The position numbers were made by a program, and so were the translations under genes. DNA of 64,000 nucleotides from Pseudoalteromonas umbrosa (GTDB taxonomy: Bacteria > Pseudomonadota > Gammaproteobacteria > Enterobacterales > Alteromonadaceae), in contig NZ_JASJUU010000001.1 in NCBI RefSeq assembly GCF_030125375.1, positions 1,648,499-1,712,498 on the forward strand. The letters are read 5' to 3'. Under the pieces are notes generated by a model. That model was not told where the DNA came from, searched no databases, and saw only the letters and a list, made by a program, of their open reading frames with translations. Positions 7,973 to 17,234 of this stretch are shown one piece after another; the stretch's first letter is position 1, and each line of letters opens with the position of its first letter.

Positions 7973-9497
7973 TTCTTACTTTCTCCTGTAAACCCTGCAA
8001 TGTCACTTTGCCCATTGCATTGGTAGGTAACTCATCAATGAATTCTATTTTGGGGATGGGTAAATCTTGGAATATCGCTCTGACTTCACTTGTGATGTCA
8101 AAGTGTGAGAGTTCTTTGACAACGAAAGCTATCAGCTCTCCGCCGCGCACATTGTGCTCTTGCTCGATGAAATACACCCGCAAGGCATGCCCTGCAAACA
8201 ACTGAAATAACTTGTCTTCGATTTCCTTCAACGAGTAGCGTTTGCCCTTGAACTTAAATACGCTGTCCTTTCGGCCCAGATGTAAAATCTTATTGTTGGC
8301 GAGTATCTCAACCTTGTCATCCAGCGGCGCACTCTCGACTCCCAAAGGCAGGAAGTCAGAATAAATCAGATGCTCACCATCCGATGGGTGCAAACGGACA
8401 GTAGGCAGTAACTGATATGTTCGAAGGTGGTCTTGACCTATCATGCGATAAGCAATAGCACCTGTTTCAGTGCTGCCTAGCACGTCAATACCTAGCAAAT
8501 CAGGTAGCTTGTTTTGAACTAGTTCGGCAAACTGTGTATCCCTTTGCTCACCAAACTTACCACCCGAGTTAACGATATAGCGATATTGAGCCGTTAAAGC
8601 ACCTGACAAACTGTGCCATATACTAGGTACACTCACAGCCATGACATGACTCATTGTCTCAGGCACTGGCTTTAGAAATGTATTTGATTGATACATCACA
8701 GGTGCATCAAGCTTAAGTGGCAGCAAAAAGCTCCAAATAAACCCATACATGTGTACGGGTGACACATATGCATCTATTAAATCAAGCGCACCAAAATCAA
8801 ATAATGCTGTCAGCTCCTCAACTTCTTGCACCATGCTCGCTAGCGACTTTTCAATCCGTACGGGGATACCTGTGCTACCCGAGGTTTCAAAGAAAATCAC
8901 AGCCTCTTGCTGCAAAGATGCTAACTGCTGATAAATGGACTTTGAGTCCAACAATGACGGTGCCTCACCTTGCTTAGGTATCAAATGTGCAAAACTCACC
9001 GCATTTTCGCCTTGAGGCTGCGCACTCATCAGCGGTTTATAACCACTTAATACCGCCGCAATAGCAACCATCATCATCTTAACGGGATCTGTATCTAATA
9101 CTCTCAATGGCTTTGCTTTATCTAAGCCTTCACTTTGAAGCACCGCGATTAACTGAGTAATATGCTGCTTAAACTCTGCATTGCTATAACGACTCCCATC
9201 TGAGGAGTAAAACAGTGCATCGCCCGCGTTTGCGCTTTTTGTCTCTTTTCCCCTTACAGCCCGAGTAACAATACTGTTCACTGTATGCGCACCTTCATAG
9301 TCCGCGTTATTAAACACAACACCAAATTTACGCTGGCAGTCAGCGTAAATTTGTAATAAGTCGACTGAATCTAGAAATAAAGGATTGCCCAATAAATCAT
9401 CATCATTTGATAGCTGCGCTATTTCTGACTCTTCAAGTTCAACCGAGATCACAATTTGTTTGCGTACCTGATTGACTAAGTCCTCAAAATCCTTCAT
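7959..9497 (-). CDS. Acyl carrier protein fused to an AMP-dependent acyl ligase
   Basis: A 512-residue two-domain protein. Residues 1-85 resemble a carrier protein, with LFLDSVDLLQIY placing the phosphopantetheine Ser. From about residue 110 it is an adenylate-forming ligase with the P-loop FFETSGSTGIP and the C-terminal Lys in NAMGKVTLQG. The N-terminal part of the ligase is shorter than in standalone family members. It is expected to activate the p-coumaric acid made by the ammonia-lyase and load it on a carrier protein to start the polyene chain. The ATG overlaps the stop of the MaoC gene. Having carrier and ligase in one chain suggests loading in cis, though the separate ACP gene could also be the acceptor. 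Confidence 0.82.
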   Translation of the reverse strand: MKDFEDLVNQVRKQIVISVELEESEIAQLSNDDDLLGNPLFLDSVDLLQIYADCQRKFGVVFNNADYEGAHTVNSIVTRAVRGKETKSANAGDALFYSSDGSRYSNAEFKQHITQLIAVLQSEGLDKAKPLRVLDTDPVKMMMVAIAAVLSGYKPLMSAQPQGENAVSFAHLIPKQGEAPSLLDSKSIYQQLASLQQEAVIFFETSGSTGIPVRIEKSLASMVQEVEELTALFDFGALDLIDAYVSPVHMYGFIWSFLLPLKLDAPVMYQSNTFLKPVPETMSHVMAVSVPSIWHSLSGALTAQYRYIVNSGGKFGEQRDTQFAELVQNKLPDLLGIDVLGSTETGAIAYRMIGQDHLRTYQLLPTVRLHPSDGEHLIYSDFLPLGVESAPLDDKVEILANNKILHLGRKDSVFKFKGKRYSLKEIEDKLFQLFAGHALRVYFIEQEHNVRGGELIAFVVKELSHFDITSEVRAIFQDLPIPKIEFIDELPTNAMGKVTLQGLQEKVRNARV

Positions 9498-9973
9498 TCA
9501 GTTACCAATTCCTGTAATTCAATTGCTGCAACGCGTTTTTTGAACGATGCTTTAGGTGGTACTACCTCGACCTCACCACTGCAAATCAGAGCTTTGTTCT
9601 GATTTACAATGGTTATAGCCAAGCGTACATGCCGATTTGGCAATTTTTCAGACACTTTGACCTGCGCATAAATGGTGTCACCGATATACAAAGGTGCATG
9701 ATGGCTTACGGTCATATTCGTCACCATAGAGCCTACACCAGGCAACTTCATGCCAATAACTTGCGCAATCATGGCTGGCGCTATCCCTGCATGGGCAATT
9801 CTACCTTCTAACCCCATTTGCTCGGCAAATACGGTGTCGACATGCAGTGGGTTAAAATCCCCAGTGATCCCTGCAAAGCTATATACATCTGCCTCGGAGA
9901 TAGTTTTAGAATGTACAGCACTGTCTCCTTCGTTGATTTCCCTATACGTTTTTCCAGCCGTGTAAAGAGTCAT
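9494..9973 (-). CDS. MaoC-like (R)-hydratase/dehydratase
   Basis: A protein of 159 residues with the hydratase-2 motif FAGITGDFNPLHVD, whose Asp and His are catalytic, and the following AHAGIAPAM. This matches PhaJ/MaoC single hotdog proteins. It could dehydrate the hydroxyacyl intermediates, or act on the first elongation step next to the aromatic ring, but the division of labour with the FabZ-like protein cannot be seen. The start is ATG 9973 with GAGG five bases upstream; a GTG six bases earlier is also possible. It precedes the ligase gene with an overlapping stop and start. Confidence 0.82.
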   Translation of the reverse strand: MTLYTAGKTYREINEGDSAVHSKTISEADVYSFAGITGDFNPLHVDTVFAEQMGLEGRIAHAGIAPAMIAQVIGMKLPGVGSMVTNMTVSHHAPLYIGDTIYAQVKVSEKLPNRHVRLAITIVNQNKALICSGEVEVVPPKASFKKRVAAIELQELVTE

Positions 9974-9987
9974 AATCACCTCAATTT

Positions 9988-10260
9988 CTATGCTGCTAAT
10001 TGCTCAGAAATAAATTCGCTTAGCGTATGAATTGAAGACATTTTTTGCTGTACCAGTTCACTTGGAAATTCTTTAAACTTCAGTCCATATTTTTTCTCGA
10101 CCGCTGAAACCAAGTCTAAAAGTTCGATACTATCTAAGTCTAAACCGGCACCAACTAGCTCCGCATGCTCATCAATTTCTTCCAGTGAGTCAGCTACTTC
10201 AAGCTCTTCAATTAAGATGTCAGTTTTAATAAAGGTAATGATGTCTTGTGTACTATTCAT
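9988..10260 (-). CDS. Acyl carrier protein
   Basis: A 90-residue acidic protein with the phosphopantetheine attachment motif LDLDSIELLDLV, in which the Ser after Asp carries the cofactor. Length and charge fit a discrete type II carrier protein. It lies directly after the ammonia-lyase gene and before the MaoC gene and probably carries the growing aryl polyene. No phosphopantetheinyl transferase gene is present in the window, so activation must come from elsewhere in the genome. Confidence 0.9.
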   Translation of the reverse strand: MNSTQDIITFIKTDILIEELEVADSLEEIDEHAELVGAGLDLDSIELLDLVSAVEKKYGLKFKEFPSELVQQKMSSIHTLSEFISEQLAA

Positions 10261-10300
10261 TGTTCTTCCTTAGCTTATAAAAAGTGAATTTAATCAGTGT

Positions 10301-11920
10301 TTAATCGAATAAAAAGGCAACCATTTCTTCGATTTCGCCATCCAATGCTCTATCCTGAATAACCGGAGAGAAGGTTTCTACAAGTGAATCAAAGAATGGG
10401 CGAGACAAAGCGTTAAGTTTCTCTGCAGATTGGTCTTTATCAAGCACATAGTACGCCTGACGAATTGCCATCGCTTGAATTGCAATCACTGATTTCACAA
10501 GTGATAAAATGGTTTTCAAATCTCGTGCTGCGATGGTACCCATACTCACAATGTCTTGGTTAAGGGCTTCAGTTGTACGGGAGAAAACCGACATAGGACC
10601 AGATTGCTTAAGCGCTTCTGCAACCAATGCTGACGCACTTATCTGCATCGCTTTAAAGCCGTGGTTGATCCATGCTTTGTCACCCAAATCGTCAACAGCC
10701 ACGAGGTTATTTGGAATGCCACCGTTTAACCTATCATCCACAAGAATGCCCAACTCTCTTTCTAACAGTGCGCCCATGTTGGCTACTTGCGGCTTAAGCG
10801 CATCACAAATTGCAGCAACATGACCACCATAGAAGTGACCTGCGTTGAGAATTAAATCACTTTCATGGTCAATTAATGGGTTGTCATTAACTGAGTTGAT
10901 TTCTACCTGAAGCACTGACTTTGCCCAATTAAGCGTGTCTACCAAAGAACCTAACACCTGTGGAGAACAACGAATTGAGTAGCTATCTTGCAAGCGGAAC
11001 TTCTCTTTTAGACCATGCTCAATCACTTGGTCATCCGTTCTTTGTCGACGCCCAAGTCTTTGCTCAGGGTTGGATAAACGCTTGTAGATTAAATCAGCAC
11101 AATACCTTTGACCTTGATGTGGCTTTAATTCGTGCACTTTAGGGTGGAATGGTGATGCTCTGCCATCGATAAGCTCTACAAACAGCGCGATTAACTTACA
11201 TGAAATATCTATCGCAGTGTCTATCTCATTGATGGTATTCGCAGCGATAGCACTCATAACTGAAGTGCCGTTCATTATTGCTAAGCCTTCTTTGGCTTTT
11301 AATTCATACGGTTCGATATTAAGCTCTGCTAAAACCTCAGAGGTGGGTCTAATTACGCCTTGGTAATACACATTTCTTTGGCCATTTAATGCAGCACCAA
11401 TATATGAAAGTGGTGTTAAATCGCCACTAGCTCCAACAGAACCTTTAGCTGGAATAGCTGGGAATATATTGTGTTGTAAAAACAATTCCATTTGCTTGAG
11501 CAGCTCCCAACTCACACCTGAGTAGCCTCTCGCATTACAATTTAATCGGATCAAGAGTGTGACTGCACAATCGCGCTCACTCAAATATTCACCCACACCG
11601 CAACCATGATAGGCCATTAGATTCTTTTGTAATTCTTGTGACATAACAGGCGAAATGCGATTACTTGCCGAATTTCCGAACCCTGTTGTTACACCATATA
11701 TGTCATCCCTATCAGAAATACGCTGATCTATATATCTGCGATTATTCTCAATGAGTGATTTGTGAACCTCTCCATTCAACTGCACTTTTGGATAATTATC
11801 CTTGATAAACTTTTTAATATCCTCAAGTGTTAGCTGGCTTATTAAGTCGATATCTAATGTCGATACTGCTTTACTTTCAGACTCAACTTTTGATTCTGAA
11901 AAAGAGAGATCATTACTCAT
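10301..11920 (-). CDS. Aromatic amino acid ammonia-lyase (likely tyrosine ammonia-lyase)
   Basis: A 539-residue MIO-type lyase of the HAL/PAL/TAL family. The catalytic Tyr lies in YGVTTGFG at about residue 75, and the MIO-forming Ala-Ser-Gly is at about 164-166 (GSVGASGDLTP). In the selectivity loop the sequence is LMAYHGCGVG, where histidase has a Ser-His pair; this does not look like HutH. First position in a polyene operon argues for tyrosine as substrate, giving p-coumaric acid as the aryl starter, as in flexirubin and alterochromide pathways. Start ATG 11920 has AAGGAAG upstream; a TTG seven codons earlier is less likely. A long AT-rich region lies upstream and probably holds the operon promoter. 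Confidence 0.85.
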   Translation of the reverse strand: MSNDLSFSESKVESESKAVSTLDIDLISQLTLEDIKKFIKDNYPKVQLNGEVHKSLIENNRRYIDQRISDRDDIYGVTTGFGNSASNRISPVMSQELQKNLMAYHGCGVGEYLSERDCAVTLLIRLNCNARGYSGVSWELLKQMELFLQHNIFPAIPAKGSVGASGDLTPLSYIGAALNGQRNVYYQGVIRPTSEVLAELNIEPYELKAKEGLAIMNGTSVMSAIAANTINEIDTAIDISCKLIALFVELIDGRASPFHPKVHELKPHQGQRYCADLIYKRLSNPEQRLGRRQRTDDQVIEHGLKEKFRLQDSYSIRCSPQVLGSLVDTLNWAKSVLQVEINSVNDNPLIDHESDLILNAGHFYGGHVAAICDALKPQVANMGALLERELGILVDDRLNGGIPNNLVAVDDLGDKAWINHGFKAMQISASALVAEALKQSGPMSVFSRTTEALNQDIVSMGTIAARDLKTILSLVKSVIAIQAMAIRQAYYVLDKDQSAEKLNALSRPFFDSLVETFSPVIQDRALDGEIEEMVAFLFD

Positions 11921-13124
11921 TTTTCTTGCTTCCTTTAACAATTAAAAAAACGGTCATTTTTAATTTATATTTAAAACTTATAATCAAGATAAATATAAAC
12001 ATCGCGTGCAACACTTAGCATTTAAAAAAATGCTTATGCGAAACTTCAATCACTCACATCGTTCATCACTGGCTCTACTAAGCTAGAAAATAAGTTACTC
12101 AGTGATTGAACCACCCACCCAAAAGTGTGTGTGTCATTTTTTACACCATTACATTTAATCAATCAATAGTACCCACAAGAATTACACCGAATACATTTAT
12201 TGCTATAAACTTTTACAAAATAGTGGATAAAACAGCCACATTTAACAAAAAACATACAACGAAAAATAAGGAATGATTTACTAAGAATAAGAATGAAAGT
12301 GGAAGGTTAAGCTGTAGTTTCCCAAAACGAGTAAGTCCGAAAAACTTCTTATATGGATTAATTATTACAATAAAGTTTAAAATAAAGGTCAGCGACTAGA
12401 TAATAACAATTTAATAAAATTAAGATTGACATTTCATTGAGCCATATAAATAAACTCATAAAGGGGCGTTTAGAATATATACTCAAATATAATCAAGATT
12501 AAAACCCTACCACCGTACCTATAATGGTTAATTTATTATGTTATTTATATGAATACATACTCTTGAATATTAAAAGAGTGGAAAACAAGGCAAAACATAA
12601 TTTTATATTTTTATGAATTGGTACTTTTTTGTGCAAACATTTATATTTTTACAAGTAACCAAATTGGGTACTAATAAGAAAACTCCGTCTAAAGTGCCGT
12701 TTTTATCAACAATTAAGTTTTAATGACGTACAAAAAAAACAGAATATTCTCTTAATGGTTCTTCACTAATTATTTCAGGCATAGCAATTTACGTTCAATA
12801 ATCAGACAAAAAGCACATAGACTGCATCAGTTGAGTAATATCTCAGTCACAATGCATGCATTATAAACCTGCACACCAAATTCACACCTGAGGGCACTGC
12901 CATATTAATGACATATAAAATATCCGTACAGCATTCTTTATTGCAAACCTTGCCCAAACAAAGCTCTAGCAGAAGTATCACAAGTAGGTACAGCAAGCCC
13001 TAAAAGACTATTGAATAAAACACTCTAAAAAACCGAATGACTCATCCCAATTTTTAAGTTTTACGTCATGGAGCTTTGAAACTAGTATCAAACTAAGCAT
13101 GTAATATGATTGGAGTTCCATTCT
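11921..13124. other. 1.2 kb AT-rich intergenic control region
   Basis: No convincing gene on either strand. The region separates the divergent ammonia-lyase operon and the pirin gene. It is much more AT-rich than its flanks. It contains a short hairpin, AGCATTT-AAAA-AAATGCT, at 12018-12035. It also has a perfect 10-base inverted repeat, TTCAATCACT at 12045-12054 and AGTGATTGAA at 12101-12110. The promoter of the polyene operon must lie here, but I could not pick one out with confidence. Confidence 0.6.
12045..12110. repeat. 10-bp inverted repeat upstream of the polyene operon
   Basis: TTCAATCACT and AGTGATTGAA are perfect inverted copies separated by 46 bases, located about 125-190 bases upstream of the ammonia-lyase start. 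They could be paired half-sites for a regulator or the arms of an RNA structure. No regulator gene is adjacent. Confidence 0.4.
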
Positions 13125-14009
13125 GTGGCGCAATTACTCAAAGCAACCACGCACGACATTGGCGGATTGACAGTCAAGCGACTACTGCCACATATGAAAA
13201 AGCGTATGGTCGGCCCGTTTATCTTTTTCGATCGTATGGGTCCGACCCACTTTCCAGCTGGCCAAGGGATTGAAGTTCAACCGCACCCTCATATCGGATT
13301 ATCCACATTAACTTACTTATTTGAGGGACGTATTCTGCATCGTGACTCTCTAGGTAATAAATTAGAGATAGCCCCAGGTGACATAAATTGGATGACCGCA
13401 GGAAGCGGCATTGTGCACTCCGAAAGAGAGAGTTTTGAAGTACGAGGGGGAGAGCATACCATCAATGGCTTGCAATCATGGGTTGCACTGCCAAAACAAT
13501 ACTCTGACATCGACCCAAGCTTTGAACACATAGGCCGGCATGATCTGCCACAGATCACACATAATGGCGTCATGACGCGAGTTATAGCTGGCGAGGCTTA
13601 TGGCCTTAACTCCCCAATAACAACCTATTCAGAGATGTTTTATGTCGATATCATAGCACCAATTCAACGTACCATCACAGTGCCCAACCCAGACCAAGAG
13701 ACTGCTTTATATGTGATCTTTGGTGAAGTAACCATCTCTGGGTCCTCCTACTCGCCGGGACAATTAGCACTCTTAGATCATGAAGATACATATATAACGA
13801 CTACCAGAGATACGCGCATGATCTTATTAGGCGGCAATAAATGGGAAAATGTGCCTTATATACACTGGAATTTTGTCTCCTTTAGTAAAGAGCGTATAGA
13901 GCTAGCCAAGCAAGATTGGCGTGAAGGCAACTTTCCGTCCATACCCGATGATGACCGGGAGTATGTTCCGCTACCTACGGACAAACCAAAAGCTCAGCCA
14001 CAGCGCTAA
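13125..14009 (+). CDS. Pirin family cupin protein
   Basis: A protein of about 294 residues with the pirin signature: MVGPFIFFDRMGP, then HPHIGLSTLTYLFEG with metal-binding His residues, and GSGIVHSE with His. The double cupin layout and length match the pirin family, whose bacterial members include quercetinase-like and regulatory proteins; the substrate is unknown. The start is uncertain. GTG 13125 has GGAG nine bases upstream and gives a sequence that begins like other pirins. A TTG at 13110 gives five more residues. It is followed by the hydrolase-OsmC gene after 32 bases, so the two probably form an operon. Confidence 0.85.
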   Translation: MAQLLKATTHDIGGLTVKRLLPHMKKRMVGPFIFFDRMGPTHFPAGQGIEVQPHPHIGLSTLTYLFEGRILHRDSLGNKLEIAPGDINWMTAGSGIVHSERESFEVRGGEHTINGLQSWVALPKQYSDIDPSFEHIGRHDLPQITHNGVMTRVIAGEAYGLNSPITTYSEMFYVDIIAPIQRTITVPNPDQETALYVIFGEVTISGSSYSPGQLALLDHEDTYITTTRDTRMILLGGNKWENVPYIHWNFVSFSKERIELAKQDWREGNFPSIPDDDREYVPLPTDKPKAQPQR

Positions 14010-14041
14010 CAATTTAACTTTGATTAATTTGAGGAAAAGTA

Positions 14042-15253
14042 ATGCGAGAAAAAATTGAATTCGTCAGTAATGGAAACACACTTGCAGGGCTATTGGAGCG
14101 CCCGACTCAGCATATCAAAGCAGTCGCGCTATTTGCACATTGCTTTACTTGCGGTAAAGACATTGCTGCAGCTTCCCGTATTTCAAGAGCCTTGGTAAAA
14201 CATGGCTACGCCGTGCTGCGCTTTGATTTTACAGGACTTGGCAATAGTGATGGGGATTTTGCCAATAGTAATTTTTCATCAAATCTAGAGGATTTATATG
14301 CAGCAGCAGACTATTTGCGCCAAAACCTGCATGCACCGCAACTGGTTATTGGGCACAGCTTGGGCGGCGCTGCGGTATTAGCGGTGGCGGATCAAGTTGA
14401 AGAGGTTAAAGCGGTCGTTACCATTGGCGCACCTACGAACGCCAAACATGTCGCACACAACTTTTCAGCTCAAATTGAGCAGATAAAGCAAACTGGAGAA
14501 GCACAGGTTCAACTCGGTAGACGTACTTTTAATATCAAAAAACAGTTTTTAGACGATTTAGAGGCGCATAGTGAGACACAACACACGTTAAAGAATAAGG
14601 CACTCCTTGTTATGCACAGCCCAATTGATGATGTAGTTAGCATTAAGCAAGCAGAAGCGATTTATATGGCAGCTAAGCACCCTAAAAGCTTTATTTCTTT
14701 AGACAATGCAGATCATCTATTGAGCAAAGCACAAGATGCTGAATACGCTGCCACGGCAATTTCTGGCTGGGCCAGTAAATACATTGAGCCACACCCAGAA
14801 ACCGCGACTGAAGCAGTTAAAAATGGCCACCTTGTTGTCAGCGAAAAAGACCATAAATTTACCTTGAATGTTATCAGTGACAGTCACAGCTGGCTTGCTG
14901 ATGAACCAACCCAAGTCGGCGGAAAAAACCTCGGCCCCGATCCTTATGAGCATTTACTTGCGGCTTTGGGTGCGTGCACAGTGATGACAATGCGCATGTA
15001 TGCGACCCATAAAAACTTGCCACTAAAACACATTAAAGTGACGTTACAGCATCAAAAAAACCATCATCAAGATTGTGACACCTGTGAGCAAAAAGACAGT
15101 TTCGCGGAACTTATCACTCGCAAAGTTGAGATTGAAGGTAATTTAACACCAGAGCAAGAGCAAAAGCTGCTGGCCATTGCCGATAAATGTCCCGTGCATA
15201 AAACGCTGCATAATCACATCGAGGTCAAAACACAGTTAGTCAATGATGCCTAA
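14042..15253 (+). CDS. Alpha/beta hydrolase fused to an OsmC-like domain
   Basis: A 403-residue fusion. Residues 1-250 are an alpha/beta hydrolase with nucleophile motif GHSLGG, the Asp in HSPIDDVV and the His in NADHLL. Residues about 265-403 are an OsmC/Ohr-like domain with the Cys in [17 protein letters not shown] and a second Cys in [10 protein letters not shown], the pair that reduces organic hydroperoxides. Such fusions occur in several proteobacteria and are thought to detoxify peroxidised esters, though the exact substrate is unknown. Start ATG 14042 follows GAGGAAAAG. Its position after pirin suggests a small stress-related operon. Confidence 0.9.
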   Translation: MREKIEFVSNGNTLAGLLERPTQHIKAVALFAHCFTCGKDIAAASRISRALVKHGYAVLRFDFTGLGNSDGDFANSNFSSNLEDLYAAADYLRQNLHAPQLVIGHSLGGAAVLAVADQVEEVKAVVTIGAPTNAKHVAHNFSAQIEQIKQTGEAQVQLGRRTFNIKKQFLDDLEAHSETQHTLKNKALLVMHSPIDDVVSIKQAEAIYMAAKHPKSFISLDNADHLLSKAQDAEYAATAISGWASKYIEPHPETATEAVKNGHLVVSEKDHKFTLNVISDSHSWLADEPTQVGGKNLGPDPYEHLLAALGACTVMTMRMYATHKNLPLKHIKVTLQHQKNHHQDCDTCEQKDSFAELITRKVEIEGNLTPEQEQKLLAIADKCPVHKTLHNHIEVKTQLVNDA

Positions 15254-15313
15254 TAGATTTGGACACTCACACTGGCGATGCAATGTACATCGCCAAGTGA
15301 ATATTGCGGCAAT

Positions 15314-15659
15314 TTATTTATCTTCAAGCCTATCTTTGTACTTATCGAACCACCATAAGATATATTCTAACTTTTGCTGCAGATACGAAGGTCTTGCTGT
15401 TAGCGCGTGGCTCATATGTGGCATTCGCACCATGGCAGTATCAACATTCTGTAACTTTAATGCTTGATAAAACTGCTCTGTTTCAGAGGTGGGCGTACGA
15501 TAGTCTGCCTCTCCGGTAATCAATAAGCTCGGTGTTTTGATGTTATTCATATACGTAATGGGCGAGTGCTTAAGATAATGCTCTGTGTTCTCCCACGGCT
15601 TACCATTAAACCAATACTTTGGAAACATAGGATAAAAATCAGAGGTCAGTACAAAGCTA
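15314..15659 (-). pseudogene. 5'-truncated remnant of an S9 prolyl oligopeptidase-family gene
   Basis: Only the last 110 or so codons remain. The translation has SDFYPMFPKYWFNGKPW, the Asp of the catalytic triad in GEADYRTP, and the His in PHMSHALTARPS, all typical of the C terminus of dipeptidyl aminopeptidase/acylaminoacyl-peptidase proteins of about 650 residues. The nucleophile Ser and the propeller domain are missing. The homologous frame stays open upstream of the first ATG (15628) until about 15659, then runs into the end of the neighbouring lipoprotein gene. This looks like a deletion junction, so the piece is most likely non-functional. Confidence 0.75.
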
Positions 15660-15666
15660 TAATTAT

Positions 15667-16200
15667 TTAGTCCAGGTTAAGTTGTGCTTCATACCAATCT
15701 ATCGGATAAACTGTAGATATTTTATCTTCTTTGGTACATTTTACAGCGACCTTATTTGACCCGACAGTCGTGGAATTTCGACAAGTAACGAATTGCGCCT
15801 TCATACCAAACTTACGTTTATAATCAGCAACCACTTTGTCTATTTGCTGTTGCATCTGAGGGGTTGCTTTCGCATAAAGAGCATCATAAAAATTGACCCA
15901 CTCTTTAATACCTGACTCGGTGGCCACACCTAACCAACCCATACCAATTAATGTTGACTGCTCAACATGTTGGCCTTTTAAAAACATAAATGCCAAATAA
16001 TACTGGGCATCTTTGTAGCCCCATGTAGCGAGTTCGCCAAGGGCCTCAAATGCCTCGGGATATGCTTTTTGATGATAGAGTTTAATGCCCTTTTTCTCTT
16101 GCTTGTGGATCGCATCAATGTCTTTAATGATGGCTCGATTAGATTGACACGCAAGGAGTAGCGAGATCAATACAGCAAGAAGAAGTAACTTATGAATCAT
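15667..16200 (-). CDS. Sel1/TPR-like lipoprotein
   Basis: A 177-residue protein with a lipoprotein signal: a hydrophobic stretch ending LLACQSN, which places the lipidated Cys at residue 17. The middle, AYPEAFEALGELATWGYKDAQ followed by YYLAFMFLKGQ, resembles a Sel1-type helical repeat. The C-terminal part has three Cys residues and is not recognised. It is likely attached to a membrane and faces the periplasm. Function unknown. It lies immediately upstream of the broken S9 peptidase gene. Confidence 0.65.
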   Translation of the reverse strand: MIHKLLLLAVLISLLLACQSNRAIIKDIDAIHKQEKKGIKLYHQKAYPEAFEALGELATWGYKDAQYYLAFMFLKGQHVEQSTLIGMGWLGVATESGIKEWVNFYDALYAKATPQMQQQIDKVVADYKRKFGMKAQFVTCRNSTTVGSNKVAVKCTKEDKISTVYPIDWYEAQLNLD

Positions 16201-16311
16201 GATAAATACTCAGCTAACTTTGGCCATAAAACTTACAATTTAAGCAGGATAACTTGCTGCGATTAGGAATCGCAAAAGGGAATAAGCTGTAAAATTGAGG
16301 GGGTTTAAACT

Positions 16312-16343
16312 AAAAAAGCGGCGGGACACACCCCCACCGCTTT
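16312..16343 (-). terminator. Terminator of the valine-degradation operon
   Basis: On the minus strand AAAGCGG pairs with CCGCTTT around a 15-base loop that can pair further (GGGGG with CCC), followed by a T-run. It lies about 100 bases past the stop of the last operon gene. Confidence 0.65.
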
Positions 16344-16448
16344 ATTCAACACACTCTCTTCTTTCGAAGATAAAGGAACATAAGTATGCGAATACTTTGA
16401 ATATTAACGATATTTTATTACAAAACAACGAAAATATCCGATATTATT

Positions 16449-17210
16449 TTAAAGTCGAATACCACCGTCAATTTCGACGACACGACCGGTAAAGAACTCA
16501 TTTTCAATAATATATTGTGCAGTATGAGCAATTTCTTGCGCTTCACCCAAACGACCAACTGGCTTCATTTTAACCAAGCGGTCTTTTGCCTCAGGCTTCA
16601 TCGCATCCGTCATCTTAGTGCGGATAACACCTGGCGCAATCGCGCCGACACGAATGCCATAACGACCTAGCTCTTTTGCCCATGTTGTCGTCATTGCCAC
16701 AACACCTGCTTTTGCAGCTGAGTAATTAGTTTGGCCAATGTTACCAGCACGTGCCACACTAGACATGTTAATAATCACGCCACCTTGATCTGCCTCAATC
16801 ATTTTTACAGCCGCTTCACGACCACATAGGAACACACCTGTAAGATTGACATCCATTAGTGATTGGAACTGATCAAGCGACATTTTATTAATCACTTCAC
16901 CTTCTTTGACTTTAACAAATAAGCCATCACGTAAAATACCCGCATTGTTGATAAGCACAGATAGCGAGCCAAAGTCTTGTACAATTTTATCAAATACTTC
17001 TTCTACATTGCTTTCAATGCTGACATTTGCAACGTAAGTTCTAACGGTTACATCAAATTGGCTAAGCTCCTCAACTGCAGCATGCAACACTTCTTCTTGC
17101 ATGTCTACAAGCGCAAGATTTGCGCCTAAGCTCGCCATTTTGTGTGCCATAGCAAGACCTAAACCTTGCGCGCCCCCAGTAATAACAACCGTTTTATTTT
17201 CTACATTCAT
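16449..17210 (-). CDS. SDR-family 3-hydroxyacyl-CoA dehydrogenase/reductase
   Basis: A 253-residue short-chain dehydrogenase with the NAD(P) motif GGAQGLG, NNAGIL, the Ser in INMSSVA, the catalytic YSAAK, and the C terminus RVVEIDGGI. Genes like this sit at the end of branched-chain amino acid degradation operons in Alteromonadales and are annotated as FabG-like or 3-hydroxyacyl-CoA dehydrogenase. A role in oxidising 2-methyl-3-hydroxybutyryl-CoA in isoleucine breakdown would fit, since the operon otherwise lacks that step, but this is inference. It is the last gene before a terminator and follows mmsB after 24 bases. Confidence 0.8.
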   Translation of the reverse strand: MNVENKTVVITGGAQGLGLAMAHKMASLGANLALVDMQEEVLHAAVEELSQFDVTVRTYVANVSIESNVEEVFDKIVQDFGSLSVLINNAGILRDGLFVKVKEGEVINKMSLDQFQSLMDVNLTGVFLCGREAAVKMIEADQGGVIINMSSVARAGNIGQTNYSAAKAGVVAMTTTWAKELGRYGIRVGAIAPGVIRTKMTDAMKPEAKDRLVKMKPVGRLGEAQEIAHTAQYIIENEFFTGRVVEIDGGIRL

Positions 17211-17234
17211 AATTAAATTTTAAACCTTTACGTT

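Noticed and set aside
10301..11920. Ammonia-lyase as histidase HutH
   Set aside because: No hut genes are nearby, the selectivity loop reads YHGCG instead of the histidase Ser-His pair, and the gene leads a polyene operon.
15243..15519. Overlapping plus-strand frames of 71-74 codons after the hydrolase-OsmC gene
   Set aside because: They are antisense to the recognisable S9 peptidase remnant.
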